Assembly (NCBI RefSeq): GCF_016811915.1
Contig: NZ_CP069127.1
Span: 2,765,001 to 2,829,000 of the forward strand
Source: Brevibacillus choshinensis
Lineage (GTDB): Bacteria > Bacillota > Bacilli > Brevibacillales > Brevibacillaceae
Direction of reading: 5' to 3'
DNA length: 64,000 nt
Position 1 is the stretch's first letter. Each line of letters opens with the position of its first letter. The translations under genes and the position numbers were made by a program. Shown piece by piece: positions 35,520-43,680 of the stretch. Under the pieces are notes generated by a model, which saw only the letters and a list, made by a program, of their open reading frames with translations, was not told the origin of the DNA and did not search any database.

Positions 35520-35900
35520 TTAGACACTCCATTCCCTCAAAACGTTTGATTTTAGATAGCCGTACTGCTTTTCGTTGGTATCGCTGAATGCCTCATCACG
35601 ATTGGAAGGAACGTCCTGGTAATCTACCTTTTCGGTAAATTGAGATTCAGTGAAGTCACGACGAACACCATTTATGAGGTTGTAGTAGTGCCAGCCATCA
35701 GGAGTCTGCGTTTTCAGGATGTCTCCAGAGAATAGATCATGTACGACCAAGGCGGTAACTCCACACTGGCCCTTTGCCGGATTGTCGGGTGTCCATTTTG
35801 AGCTGGATTCAATCGACCAAACGCGCTGAAGTATTTTCGCCAGATCGGAATAACGATGCTGGTCATCCATAGAAAGCCCCCCATTATCGATAGGTGTCAT
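35520..35900 (-). CDS. YunG-like protein
   Basis: A 126-residue soluble protein. SIESSSKWTPDNPAKGQCGV, then TALVVHDLFSGDILKTQ, and GWHYYNLINGVRRDFTESQF match Bacillus YunG and relatives of unknown function. The conserved Cys and His (GQCGV, GWHYY) are arranged as in papain-like or transglutaminase-like folds, hinting at an enzyme. The ATG overlaps the stop of the upstream gene (ATGA), and AAGGA precedes it; ATG 35870 with GGGGGG is an alternative. Confidence 0.75.
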   Translation of the reverse strand: MTPIDNGGLSMDDQHRYSDLAKILQRVWSIESSSKWTPDNPAKGQCGVTALVVHDLFSGDILKTQTPDGWHYYNLINGVRRDFTESQFTEKVDYQDVPSNRDEAFSDTNEKQYGYLKSNVLREWSV

Positions 35901-36256
35901 TTCGGAATCCTTTTTCGAATCTCCGAAGCTACTTGTGTAGGATTGTCGATTTGAAAGATCACATGATGATATTTTTTGTGGCCTTCCAATTCAAGCATGA
36001 CGAGATTTTCCCGGCTCTCATAGGAGAGGAAGTACCATTCGTCCGCATATTTAAAGCTTCCCTCATAGACATTCAGCGGGGAAATGGAAGTGCCAGGCAT
36101 TCTCAGCATCCACTTGGGTGCGTCGAAATCAGCGACGAAAACTCGCTGAACCGCTTTATAAGGGATGGCAACCTCTCGCTTCAGGGCAAAAAAAGAAGTC
36201 AGGCCTTTGAGACTTAGGACAAATTCAGTTTCTCCAAATTGGACGGTTCTTCCCAT
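35897..36256 (-). CDS. hypothetical protein, possible PH-like domain
   Basis: A 119-residue protein with strong ribosome site AAGGAGAAGTGATCC. The order of segments (VAIPYKAVQRVFVADFDAP, GSFKYADEWYFLSYESRE, VMLELEGHKKYHHVIFQID, then a final helix PTQVASEIRKRI) is the strand-and-terminal-helix pattern of bacterial PH-like domains. No membrane segment is present. It is translationally coupled to the YunG-like gene. Function unknown. Confidence 0.65.
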   Translation of the reverse strand: MGRTVQFGETEFVLSLKGLTSFFALKREVAIPYKAVQRVFVADFDAPKWMLRMPGTSISPLNVYEGSFKYADEWYFLSYESRENLVMLELEGHKKYHHVIFQIDNPTQVASEIRKRIPK

Positions 36257-36456
36257 GGATCACTTCTCCTTTTGTCATTACGAGGATTCATATCAGATTG
36301 GTCTTATCTTTTAGACGAAAAAATACGTTAATGGTTTCGATTTTTTCCATTCACCATGTAAATTCTTCTGAAATCCACTCCCCACCGATCCGGAAGGTAA
36401 GAATACAGCTCTGAACGAATTCATACATGATCCGATTCTATTCAAGGAGTGAACAA

Positions 36457-37005
36457 ATGCTGAACCAGTCAAATCATTTCGACGTGCTTATCGAGCCATG
36501 GAAGGAAAGCGACCTAGAACTCCTGCATCGGTTAAACTCTCCTGAAATGCTGAAGCACCTTGGCGGACCAGAGACGGAGGAGCAAGTCCTGCGGAGACAC
36601 CATCGATATGTGAATCTGAAAGGGGGAGAAGCGGGACGAATGTTCCGTATCGTGCTGCTGCCAGAGGGATTCTCTGTTGGGAATATCGGTTACTGGGAGA
36701 GAGTGTGGGAGGAAGAGACTGTTTACGAAATGGGCTGGGGGGTCCTCCCTCAGTACCAGGGGCGAGGAATCGCGCGTGCCGCTGCCAAGGCAGCTGTTGA
36801 GCATGCACGATTGGAAAAGAAGCATCGGTTCATACATGCTTTTCCATCGGTCGACAATCCAGCATCTAATGCGATCTGTCAAAAGCTATCGTTTACCTTA
36901 AGCGGTGCTTGCGATTTTGAATATCCACCGGGCAGCATCATGCGCTGCAACGATTGGTTTTTGGATCTTGCCCTCATTTCAAACGAACCTACAGAGGGAT
37001 CATAA
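36457..37005 (+). CDS. GNAT family N-acetyltransferase (RimJ-type)
   Basis: A 182-residue acetyltransferase. IEPWKESDLELLHRLNSPE opens the fold and VLPQYQGRGIARAAAKAAVE near residue 100 is the acetyl-CoA-binding Q-x-x-G-x-G/A motif. AFPSVDNPASNAICQKLSF is the late conserved segment. ATG 36457 follows AAGGAGTGAACAA; a frame to 36427 lacks a site. Target unknown. Its stop is directly followed by the next GNAT gene. Confidence 0.87.
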   Translation: MLNQSNHFDVLIEPWKESDLELLHRLNSPEMLKHLGGPETEEQVLRRHHRYVNLKGGEAGRMFRIVLLPEGFSVGNIGYWERVWEEETVYEMGWGVLPQYQGRGIARAAAKAAVEHARLEKKHRFIHAFPSVDNPASNAICQKLSFTLSGACDFEYPPGSIMRCNDWFLDLALISNEPTEGS

Positions 37006-37443
37006 ATGGAAACGATTTATCGGAGGGCAAATAGGGAAGACGCCTATGAGATGGCGCGACTCTCGACTCAATTGGGTTACTCTGTTCTACCAACTGAGCT
37101 GAAAGAAAGAGTAAAGGCAGTCCAAGCAGCTCCACACCATATCATCTTTGTGGCAGAACAACATAACCGGCTGGTAGGTTGGATTCATGCTCACGAACGG
37201 CTGCTCATCGAATCAGCGCCATTCGTAGAAATCGGCGGTTTCATTGTCGATGCCGCCTGCAGGGGACAAGGGGTAGGGAAGAAGCTTGTGCGGCTTTGTG
37301 AAGAATGGGCATCAGGGGAAGGATACGCGAAAATCAGGGTGAGAACCAATACGAGCCGAGAGGATGCCCAAGCGTTTTACTCACGTTTGGGGTATCAGAG
37401 TGTGAAGGCACAGCAGGTGTATGATAAAAAGCTCGAAACATAA
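37006..37443 (+). CDS. GNAT family N-acetyltransferase
   Basis: A 145-residue acetyltransferase. VDAACRGQGVGKKLVRLCEE near residue 85 is the acetyl-CoA motif (R-G-Q-G-V-G), followed by TNTSREDAQAFYSRLGYQ, the typical end segment. Start abuts the previous stop with no gap; GAGGGAT lies upstream. The pair may share substrates or only a transcript. Confidence 0.87.
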   Translation: METIYRRANREDAYEMARLSTQLGYSVLPTELKERVKAVQAAPHHIIFVAEQHNRLVGWIHAHERLLIESAPFVEIGGFIVDAACRGQGVGKKLVRLCEEWASGEGYAKIRVRTNTSREDAQAFYSRLGYQSVKAQQVYDKKLET

Positions 37444-37550
37444 GAGTTTACCTGTCATGTTTCGGGTTACTGGAGGCAAAAGACTCGCTTTATCATTTCC
37501 TGGAAAGATGATACCATGGACTCACTATCGATTATGGGAAGTGATGTAGG

Positions 37551-38321
37551 GTGAGCGCAGATCATTCCATGCAGACGATCAGTCGGACGATCCAAATTCT
37601 GCGATCCTTTTCCAAGGACGAAAAAGAGCTGTCCTTGGCGGAATTTCACCACAAGCTGGGCCTTTCTAAATCCAGTCTCCAAAGGATTTTGAATACATTG
37701 GTCAATTTCGGTTTTCTGGAAAAGGACGAAAAACGAAAGACGTATCGCTTGGGGAACGAGCTGTATTATTTAGGGAAGCTCGTCGAGGAGCACTCCCATC
37801 TTTTGACCGTGACCAAGCCCTATCTCAAAGCGATGCGTGATCGCTTGGGAGAAAGCGTCTATTTGAACATCATCGAGCAGAACGAGCGGAAATGCATCGC
37901 TTTTGAAGAAGGGAAGCACGATCTGATGACCATCTCGTATATCGGTCAGACGTCCCCTCTGTACGCGGGAGCTTCTGCAAAGCTGTTGCTTGCCTTCATG
38001 TCTCCCGAAGAAATGACGAATTATCTGCAGCAAACTACGCTGCAAGCGATCACAGATGCGACGGTGACGGATAAGGACAAATTACTGGGAGAACTCCGGG
38101 AGATTCGGGCTCAGGGCTATGCAAGCAGCTACGGCGAACGCGTCATTGGTGTATGCTCCGTCAGCGCACCCATTTTCAACCGGTGGGGCGAAACGATCGC
38201 AGGCGTCTCGATATCTGCTCCCATGATCCGGGTAAGCGAAGAAACGTACCAGCAATTTGTTCAAGCCATTACGGAAACGGCAAGACAAATATCCGAGGAA
38301 TTCAAGTTTTCGATAGCGTGA
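37551..38321 (+). CDS. IclR family transcriptional regulator
   Basis: A 256-residue regulator. The winged HTH (about residues 10-60) has LAEFHHKLGLSKSSLQRILN. The C-terminal ligand domain carries GQTSPLYAGASAKLLLA and ASSYGERVIGVCSVSAPIFN, both IclR hallmarks. GTG 37551 is the likely start (GGAAGTGATGTAGG before it), with ATG 37569 possible. It lies just upstream of the acyl-CoA operon at 38563 and a palindrome at 38499-38522, so it is the likely repressor or activator of that operon. Confidence 0.88.
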   Translation: MSADHSMQTISRTIQILRSFSKDEKELSLAEFHHKLGLSKSSLQRILNTLVNFGFLEKDEKRKTYRLGNELYYLGKLVEEHSHLLTVTKPYLKAMRDRLGESVYLNIIEQNERKCIAFEEGKHDLMTISYIGQTSPLYAGASAKLLLAFMSPEEMTNYLQQTTLQAITDATVTDKDKLLGELREIRAQGYASSYGERVIGVCSVSAPIFNRWGETIAGVSISAPMIRVSEETYQQFVQAITETARQISEEFKFSIA

Positions 38322-38352
38322 GTACATTTTCCCTACAATCGTAAATGGGTTC

Positions 38353-38407
38353 AAGCTGTGCACGCCTTTCATCTGTTTTGGATGAGGGGGCACGGCTTTT
38401 TTTGTTG
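38353..38407 (+). terminator. rho-independent terminator of the IclR gene
   Basis: AAGCTGTGC (38353-38361) pairs imperfectly with GCACGGCTTT (from 38390), with an inner CATC/GATG stem; a long T run follows. Confidence 0.6.
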
Positions 38408-38459
38408 GCGGGGAAAGACTTGTTTCATAAATAGTAAGTATATTCAGTAGATTCTGTTA

Positions 38460-38488
38460 TTGAAATCGTTTTTGGGTTCCTGTATCAT
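38460..38488 (+). promoter_or_regulatory. sigma-A promoter of the acyl-CoA operon
   Basis: TTGAAA (38460-38465) and TATCAT (38483-38488) are 17 bases apart; start expected near 38495. Confidence 0.65.
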
Positions 38489-38498
38489 TTCAATTATA

Positions 38499-38522
38499 GG
38501 TACTGCATACCGATTATCGGTA
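38499..38522. promoter_or_regulatory. palindromic operator candidate for the IclR regulator
   Basis: TACCGATTATCGGTA (38508-38522) is a perfect 15-base palindrome that overlaps GGTACTGCATACC (38499-38511), another dyad. Together they sit directly after the predicted transcription start, where a bound repressor would block elongation. Confidence 0.6.
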
Positions 38523-38562
38523 CGATTATGGTGTTTGTGATTCCGACAGGGGGAGGATATCG

Positions 38563-39717
38563 ATGAGAAGCCTGCCATCGCCAAGTGGACATTTTTCAGA
38601 AAAAACGGAATTAACACGCGCCGAAGTACGTGAGTTTCTAAGGCTGGAAACGCAGCGAGGTTCCTTTGTTCCCAAATGTGATACGTGGTTAAGCGGATTC
38701 TCGCCCGAGTTTAGCCAAAAACTCGGAGCGAGAGGTTGGATTGGGATGACTTGGCCCAAGCGATACGGGGGACACGAGCGATCCGCGCTCGAGCGGTATG
38801 CTGTGATCGAGGAGCTCTTGGCTGCTGGAGCTCCTGTCGCAGGGCACTGGATCGCGGATCGGCAAACGGGTCCGCTCTTGCTTCGCTATGGGACAGAAGA
38901 GCAACGCGAGCACTTTCTACCGCGCATTGCCAAAGGGCAGTGCTATTTCGCAATTGGACTCAGTGAACCAAACGCCGGGTCTGATCTGGCAGCGATACAT
39001 ACCCGTGCAACGAAAGTGGACGGCGGCTGGATTGTAAACGGGAGCAAGACGTGGACGAGCGGCGCGCATCATGCTCACTACATGATCACGCTTTGCCGCA
39101 CTTCGCCATTCAACCCGGAAAAACGGCACGAGGGGATGAGTCAGCTGCTGGTGAATTTGTCTGCTCCAGGAGTTACGATTCGCCCAATCCTGCTGACGAC
39201 GGGGGAGCACCATTTCAACGAAGTATTCTTCGAGGATGTCTTCGTTCCGGAAAACAGGCTGGTCGGGCAAGAAGGAAACGGCTGGAGGCAGGGAATGACA
39301 GAGCTGGCTTACGAGCGCAGTGGGCCTGAACGCTTTTTGAGCACGTTTCCGCTCCTGGAGGAACTGGCAAACCGCATACGGCAAAGCAAAGACAAGCAGC
39401 AGATGGTTCAGGTGAGCAAGCTCGTTTCCCGTTTATGGACCCTGCGTCATATGTCCATCGGAATCGCTCACATGTTGGAAAAAGGCGAGACGCCGGATGT
39501 CGCAGCGGCTTTGGTGAAAGAGATGGGCACCAAGTTTGAGCAGCAGGTGGCGGAAATCGCACGGCTGCTCATTCCGTCATCTCCTTCCCTCGATTCATCC
39601 AATCGCTTGGATCAGCTGCTGGCACAGGCGATCTTGCATGCTCCGGGCTTTACCCTCCGCGGGGGAACGACAGAAATCTTGCGCGGAATCGTGGCCAAAG
39701 GAGTGGTGGGCAAGTGA
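38563..39717 (+). CDS. acyl-CoA dehydrogenase family protein (subunit 1 of a pair)
   Basis: A 384-residue FAD enzyme-fold protein. FAIGLSEPNAGSDLAAIHTR near residue 126 and VNGSKTWTSGAHHAHYMI form the FAD/substrate blocks. The C-terminus reads FTLRGGTTEILRGIVAKGVVG, where the usual catalytic Glu of Y-E-G-T is Gly, as in subunits of heteromeric dehydrogenases. GGGGGAGG precedes the ATG. The next gene overlaps it by GTGA, supporting a two-subunit enzyme acting on a bulky, cyclic or branched acyl-CoA. No experiment is implied. Confidence 0.87.
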   Translation: MRSLPSPSGHFSEKTELTRAEVREFLRLETQRGSFVPKCDTWLSGFSPEFSQKLGARGWIGMTWPKRYGGHERSALERYAVIEELLAAGAPVAGHWIADRQTGPLLLRYGTEEQREHFLPRIAKGQCYFAIGLSEPNAGSDLAAIHTRATKVDGGWIVNGSKTWTSGAHHAHYMITLCRTSPFNPEKRHEGMSQLLVNLSAPGVTIRPILLTTGEHHFNEVFFEDVFVPENRLVGQEGNGWRQGMTELAYERSGPERFLSTFPLLEELANRIRQSKDKQQMVQVSKLVSRLWTLRHMSIGIAHMLEKGETPDVAAALVKEMGTKFEQQVAEIARLLIPSSPSLDSSNRLDQLLAQAILHAPGFTLRGGTTEILRGIVAKGVVGK

Positions 39718-40772
39718 ACGATATGGCAAAGATCTTGATTCAATCGACGACGAAGATCATGCGGGACGTATGTACAAAGGAGCTCGTGAATGATGCAGAA
39801 AATGGGGTGTGGGCCAAAGAGCTGTGGGAAGTCCTGGCTGAATCTGGAATGCTGACGGTAGCCGTCCCAGAGGAGATGGGTGGAACTGGTGGCAGCTGGG
39901 CGGATGCTTACCAAATCCTTCGTCTGGCCGGGAAATTTTCAGCGCCGATTCCTTTGGCAGAAACCTTTATGGGCAATTGGCTTCTGGCTGATCTGGGAGT
40001 GGATGCGACCAATGAGCCGCTCGCGATTCTGGTAAATCATCTTGAGCCCTTCCAATTCAGAAAAGGCCAAGAAGGCTGGATAGTCTGTGGAGCGGCAACA
40101 TCGGTGCCATGGGGTCGCAACGCAGCCAAGCTGCTCGTCCTGGGTGAATCGGAGTCCGGATCGGTTTTGGGGGTCATGAGTCCCGAAGCTGTACGGATAA
40201 CTTCTGGACGCAATCTTGCAGGCGAGCCGAGGGATACAGTGGAAGTACAGGATGCGATTATCCCGGAGTCCTTCGTTTTTAAGGTAGATCCAGGAAAAGT
40301 GCACGAACGACTTTTGTTTACCGGTGCTCTTTGCCGTACGGTCATGATGGCAGGAGCTTTGGAGCGCATTTTGGAGCTATCCGTGTCATATTCGAAGGAG
40401 CGCACGCAGTTTGGCCAACCGATTCACCGTTTTCAGGCTGTCCAGCATCATTTGGCAACGTTGGCCGGCGAAGCAGCTGCAGCGGATACGGCTGCGCAGT
40501 CTGCGGTGGATGCCATCGAAAAGGAGACAGCCAAAGCATCCATCTCCATGGCCAAAATCCGCTTGAATGAAGCAGCGGGGATCATGGCTCCCGTCGCTCA
40601 TCAGGTTCACGGTGCAATCGGGTTTACGCATGAGCACATCTTGCATCAAAGCACGAGAAGAGTCCTCTCTTGGAGAGAGGAATGGGGGACGGAGACAGAG
40701 TGGGGCGAGAAATTGGCTGAACAGCTCTTTGACCTTGGAGACAACGAGCTGTGGTCATTCCTTACATGGTAG
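39714..40772 (+). CDS. acyl-CoA dehydrogenase family protein (subunit 2 of a pair)
   Basis: A 352-residue partner protein. VAVPEEMGGTGGSWADAYQI near residue 43, SVSYSKERTQFGQPIHRFQA near residue 222 and VHGAIGFTHEHILHQSTRR near residue 295 are dehydrogenase blocks. It is shorter in the middle domain than classical enzymes, typical of the smaller subunit of PimC/PimD- or FadE-type heteromers. GTG at 39714 overlaps the preceding stop; ATG 39723 is an alternative. Confidence 0.86.
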   Translation: MNDMAKILIQSTTKIMRDVCTKELVNDAENGVWAKELWEVLAESGMLTVAVPEEMGGTGGSWADAYQILRLAGKFSAPIPLAETFMGNWLLADLGVDATNEPLAILVNHLEPFQFRKGQEGWIVCGAATSVPWGRNAAKLLVLGESESGSVLGVMSPEAVRITSGRNLAGEPRDTVEVQDAIIPESFVFKVDPGKVHERLLFTGALCRTVMMAGALERILELSVSYSKERTQFGQPIHRFQAVQHHLATLAGEAAAADTAAQSAVDAIEKETAKASISMAKIRLNEAAGIMAPVAHQVHGAIGFTHEHILHQSTRRVLSWREEWGTETEWGEKLAEQLFDLGDNELWSFLTW

Positions 40773-40793
40773 AGGACGAAAGGGGCGAGAAAC

Positions 40794-41609
40794 ATGGCTG
40801 ATTTGCTTTTTACGGTAGAGGAAGGCATTGCCCGTATCACCTTAAACCGACCAGAGGCACTTAACGCTTTTAGCACGGAAATGATAGACTTATGGATTCG
40901 TGCGCTGGAATCCATTCGAGATGATGATTCCGTGAGAGTTGTCGTACTGACCGGGAACGGAAGGGCATTTTGCAGCGGAGGGGACATCAAGTCGATGATG
41001 CGGGGCGAAGGCTTTCTGCACAACAACACCGAGGCGAAGGATCTATCCTCGACAGGGCTTGCCCGCAAGCAGAGCCTGTGGAAGCGTGTCCAGCGAATTC
41101 CGCTGCTCCTGCAGGAAATCGATAAGCCAGTCATTGCGATGATGAATGGAATCGCTACAGGTGCTGGGCTGGACATGGCACTGATGTGTGACATTCGGAT
41201 CGCCGCTCAAAGTGCGAAGGTTTCAGAAGGGTACATCAAGGCTGGAATCGTACCCGGAGATGGCGGCGCCTTCTTTTTGCCTCGGCTGGTAGGGATCGAT
41301 CGCGCCCTAGAAATGCTGTGGACCGGGGATTCGTACAGTGCAGAGGAAGCCAAGCAGATGGGACTGATCACACACGTCGTCCAAGACGATGAGCTCCCAG
41401 CATTCGTCGATGCTTACGTGAAGCGGTTGGCTCGAGCCCCGCAGGAAACCATGCGTTTCATGAAACGAGCGGTGTATCAGGGGATGACCACTGACTTGCG
41501 GACCTCGCTGGATATGATTTCTTCTGCGATGGGACTCGTGACTGAGCTTACGGATTACGAGGAAGGCGTGCGTGCCATCGCTGAAAAGAGACCGCCGAAC
41601 TTCTCCTGA
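40794..41609 (+). CDS. enoyl-CoA hydratase/isomerase family protein
   Basis: A 271-residue crotonase. TLNRPEALNAFSTEMIDL and GNGRAFCSGGDIKSMMRGEG bind CoA; MMNGIATGAGLDMALMCDIR and KAGIVPGDGGAFFLPRLVG form the oxyanion hole. The catalytic position near GIVPGDGG holds Asp, used in some hydratases and isomerases in place of Glu. GAAAGGGGCGAG precedes the start. Third gene of the operon. Confidence 0.9.
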   Translation: MADLLFTVEEGIARITLNRPEALNAFSTEMIDLWIRALESIRDDDSVRVVVLTGNGRAFCSGGDIKSMMRGEGFLHNNTEAKDLSSTGLARKQSLWKRVQRIPLLLQEIDKPVIAMMNGIATGAGLDMALMCDIRIAAQSAKVSEGYIKAGIVPGDGGAFFLPRLVGIDRALEMLWTGDSYSAEEAKQMGLITHVVQDDELPAFVDAYVKRLARAPQETMRFMKRAVYQGMTTDLRTSLDMISSAMGLVTELTDYEEGVRAIAEKRPPNFS

Positions 41610-41729
41610 ACAGGCGGGTTCATGTGCTTCCAGGCTCGGCGGGAATACGAAGGACGTTACGCCCTGCAAGATTTTGCGGATCCCCTCGCCGATTTGAGTG
41701 GACTGGGGGTAAACGGAGGAGGAGCTTCT

Positions 41730-42932
41730 ATGCAAGCATTGGATGGCATTCGCGTATTGGATCTGTCGAGAACATTGGCGGGACCTTTTTGCACCATGCT
41801 GCTGGGGGATATGGGAGCAGATATCATCAAAGTGGAGCAGCCTGGGCAAGGCGACGAGACGCGGAAATTCACACCCCCCACCTGGGACGGGATAAGCAGC
41901 TACTACTTGGCATCCAACCGGAATAAAAGAAGCATCACGATTGACCTCAAATCGGAGGAAGGAAAAGAAATCATCTACGCATTTGCCAAAACCGCCGATG
42001 TGTTCGTAGAAAATTTCCGTACCGGTACCATGGATCATCTCGGGTTTGGCTATGAGCAGCTCAAGGAAATCAACCCCCGTCTCATATACTGCTCCGTGTC
42101 CGGATTCGGGAGGACGGGCCCTGAAAAAAACAGAGCGGGCTATGATTTGCTTCTGCAGGGCTACGGAGGATTGATGAGCATTACAGGAGAGCATGGAGGA
42201 TCTGCTGTCAAGGTCGGCACCTCCATCGTGGACATGAACGCGGGAATGTTTGCCCTTTACGGAATCTTGTCAGCCATCATCGCCCGTGAAAAAACAGGAA
42301 AGGGTCAGTTCATCGATGTCAGTCTGCTGGACGGTCAAGTGGTATTGCTGAATTACCTGGCAACCAGTTACTTCGCTACTGGCAATCCGGCTGGCCGCTT
42401 GGGGACCGCGCATCCCTCTATCGTTCCCTATCAGGCGTTCGACGCCAAAGACGGGGAGATCATTCTGGCGATTGCCAATAACCGGTTATGGGAAAAGGCA
42501 TGTCAGGCATTAGGCTGGGAAGATTTACGAGACGATCCGCGCTTTTGTACCAACGATGAACGGGTTGCCCATCGTCAGCTGTTAATCGGGATGATCCAGG
42601 AACGCATATCCGGAATGAATCGTCAGGAAATCATCGAAAAGCTGGATGCATTCGGTGTTCCCTGCGGACCGATTCATACGATCGATCAAGTCCTGAACCA
42701 CCCGCAAGTGCTGGATCGGGAGCTGATTCTGGAAGTCGAACATCCTGTGGTCAAAAATCTGAAGATGCCCGGTTTTCCGGTCAAGCTCTCGGACACACCT
42801 GCACAGGTACGACGGCATCCTCCGCTGCTAGGAGAGCACACGGATGAGCTGCTCCTTGAATTGGGGATGGAGCCTGAGAAGATCGAGGAGTGGAGAGAGA
42901 AAAAGGTCATCGGCAGCAAGCCCCAGCCTTGA
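41730..42932 (+). CDS. CaiB/BaiF family (family III) CoA-transferase
   Basis: A 400-residue CoA-transferase. MQALDGIRVLDLSRTLAGPF starts the Rossmann core, and ADVFVENFRTGTMDHLGFGY holds the conserved ENFRTG; catalytic Asp is expected in VDMNAGMFALYG. ATG 41730 follows GGAGGAGG with good spacing, while the frame runs open from 41622 without support. It should activate the acid substrate of the operon by CoA exchange. Last gene before a convergent YurZ-like gene. Confidence 0.92.
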   Translation: MQALDGIRVLDLSRTLAGPFCTMLLGDMGADIIKVEQPGQGDETRKFTPPTWDGISSYYLASNRNKRSITIDLKSEEGKEIIYAFAKTADVFVENFRTGTMDHLGFGYEQLKEINPRLIYCSVSGFGRTGPEKNRAGYDLLLQGYGGLMSITGEHGGSAVKVGTSIVDMNAGMFALYGILSAIIAREKTGKGQFIDVSLLDGQVVLLNYLATSYFATGNPAGRLGTAHPSIVPYQAFDAKDGEIILAIANNRLWEKACQALGWEDLRDDPRFCTNDERVAHRQLLIGMIQERISGMNRQEIIEKLDAFGVPCGPIHTIDQVLNHPQVLDRELILEVEHPVVKNLKMPGFPVKLSDTPAQVRRHPPLLGEHTDELLLELGMEPEKIEEWREKKVIGSKPQP

Positions 42933-43033
42933 CTCATGTCTAGCGATTAGAGGATTTATTGGGCTGGACCGAGGCTCTTCTTTATGAAAAAAACCACGGA
43001 ATGCTCGCCCGCGGTTTCGACTTGCTGCATCAG

Positions 43034-43381
43034 CTATTGCATGGAGTGCTTTTTTGATAACACGACATCTTCAATCAGGATGGCTCCATGAGAAAAGGTA
43101 CTGCCACCACCATATGCGCCTGCCACAGCTACAGTCTCAGCAATTTCCTTTTCGGTAGCTCCTTCCTCCAGAGCCAACTCCAGATGATACACCATGCAAT
43201 GCTCATTCCCAGAGAACAAGGATACGGCGATCGCCATCAAGTGCTTGTTTTTCGCGGAGATTTCCCCGGATTGAAAACAGCGTGCCGTAAACTGATTATA
43301 CGATTCGAGAACATCAGGCATGAGCTGTCCGTACGATTTTAGTCCGTTCCGATATTCTTCCGCCAGGATATGTTCAGACAT
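43034..43381 (-). CDS. carboxymuconolactone decarboxylase family protein, YurZ-like
   Basis: A 115-residue AhpD/CMD-fold protein. NEHCMVYHLELALEEGATEK keeps one Cys and the His of the C-x-x-C-x-x-x-H peroxidase motif, but the first Cys is replaced, so classical thiol peroxidase activity is unlikely. The overall pattern, including GLKSYGQLMPDVLESYNQF, is very close to Bacillus YurZ. AGGAGG precedes the ATG at 43381. Confidence 0.83.
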   Translation of the reverse strand: MSEHILAEEYRNGLKSYGQLMPDVLESYNQFTARCFQSGEISAKNKHLMAIAVSLFSGNEHCMVYHLELALEEGATEKEIAETVAVAGAYGGGSTFSHGAILIEDVVLSKKHSMQ

Positions 43382-43521
43382 CGTTCAACCTCCTACTTTT
43401 TTTACAGAACTTATCCTTCCTCGATGGTTGAGAAAACATACCGAGATAGATCGAATCACATGGTAAAGCAGGATGGACAAACGCACAACGAAGATAAAGG
43501 CTTACAGAAAGGATTCCAATC

Positions 43522-43629
43522 GTGGCGCTCGGCCAACATGCCCAGTCTACCTACTACCTGGAGTATCGGGAGAGCATTGCTGAACTGATCGAAACGAGAG
43601 AAGTACATCGATTGCACATCGTCGAATAA
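43522..43629 (+). CDS. possible 35-residue small protein
   Basis: GTG 43522 lies about 8 bases after AAAGGA. The frame encodes a peptide with protein-like composition (QHAQSTYYLEYRESIAELIE) and stops 5 bases before a terminator. No family is recognised, and the terminator may serve the gene on the other strand. The remaining sequence between 43382 and 43680 shows nothing else. Confidence 0.3.
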   Translation: MALGQHAQSTYYLEYRESIAELIETREVHRLHIVE

Positions 43630-43634
43630 CGAGG

Positions 43635-43672
43635 AAAAGTACACCATTCCCTTCGGGTGGTGTACTTTTTTT
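43635..43672. terminator. bidirectional rho-independent terminator
   Basis: AAAAGTACACCA (43635-43646) pairs with TGGTGTACTTTT (43658-43669) with T runs on both strands. Confidence 0.88.
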
Positions 43673-43680
43673 ATCACGGG

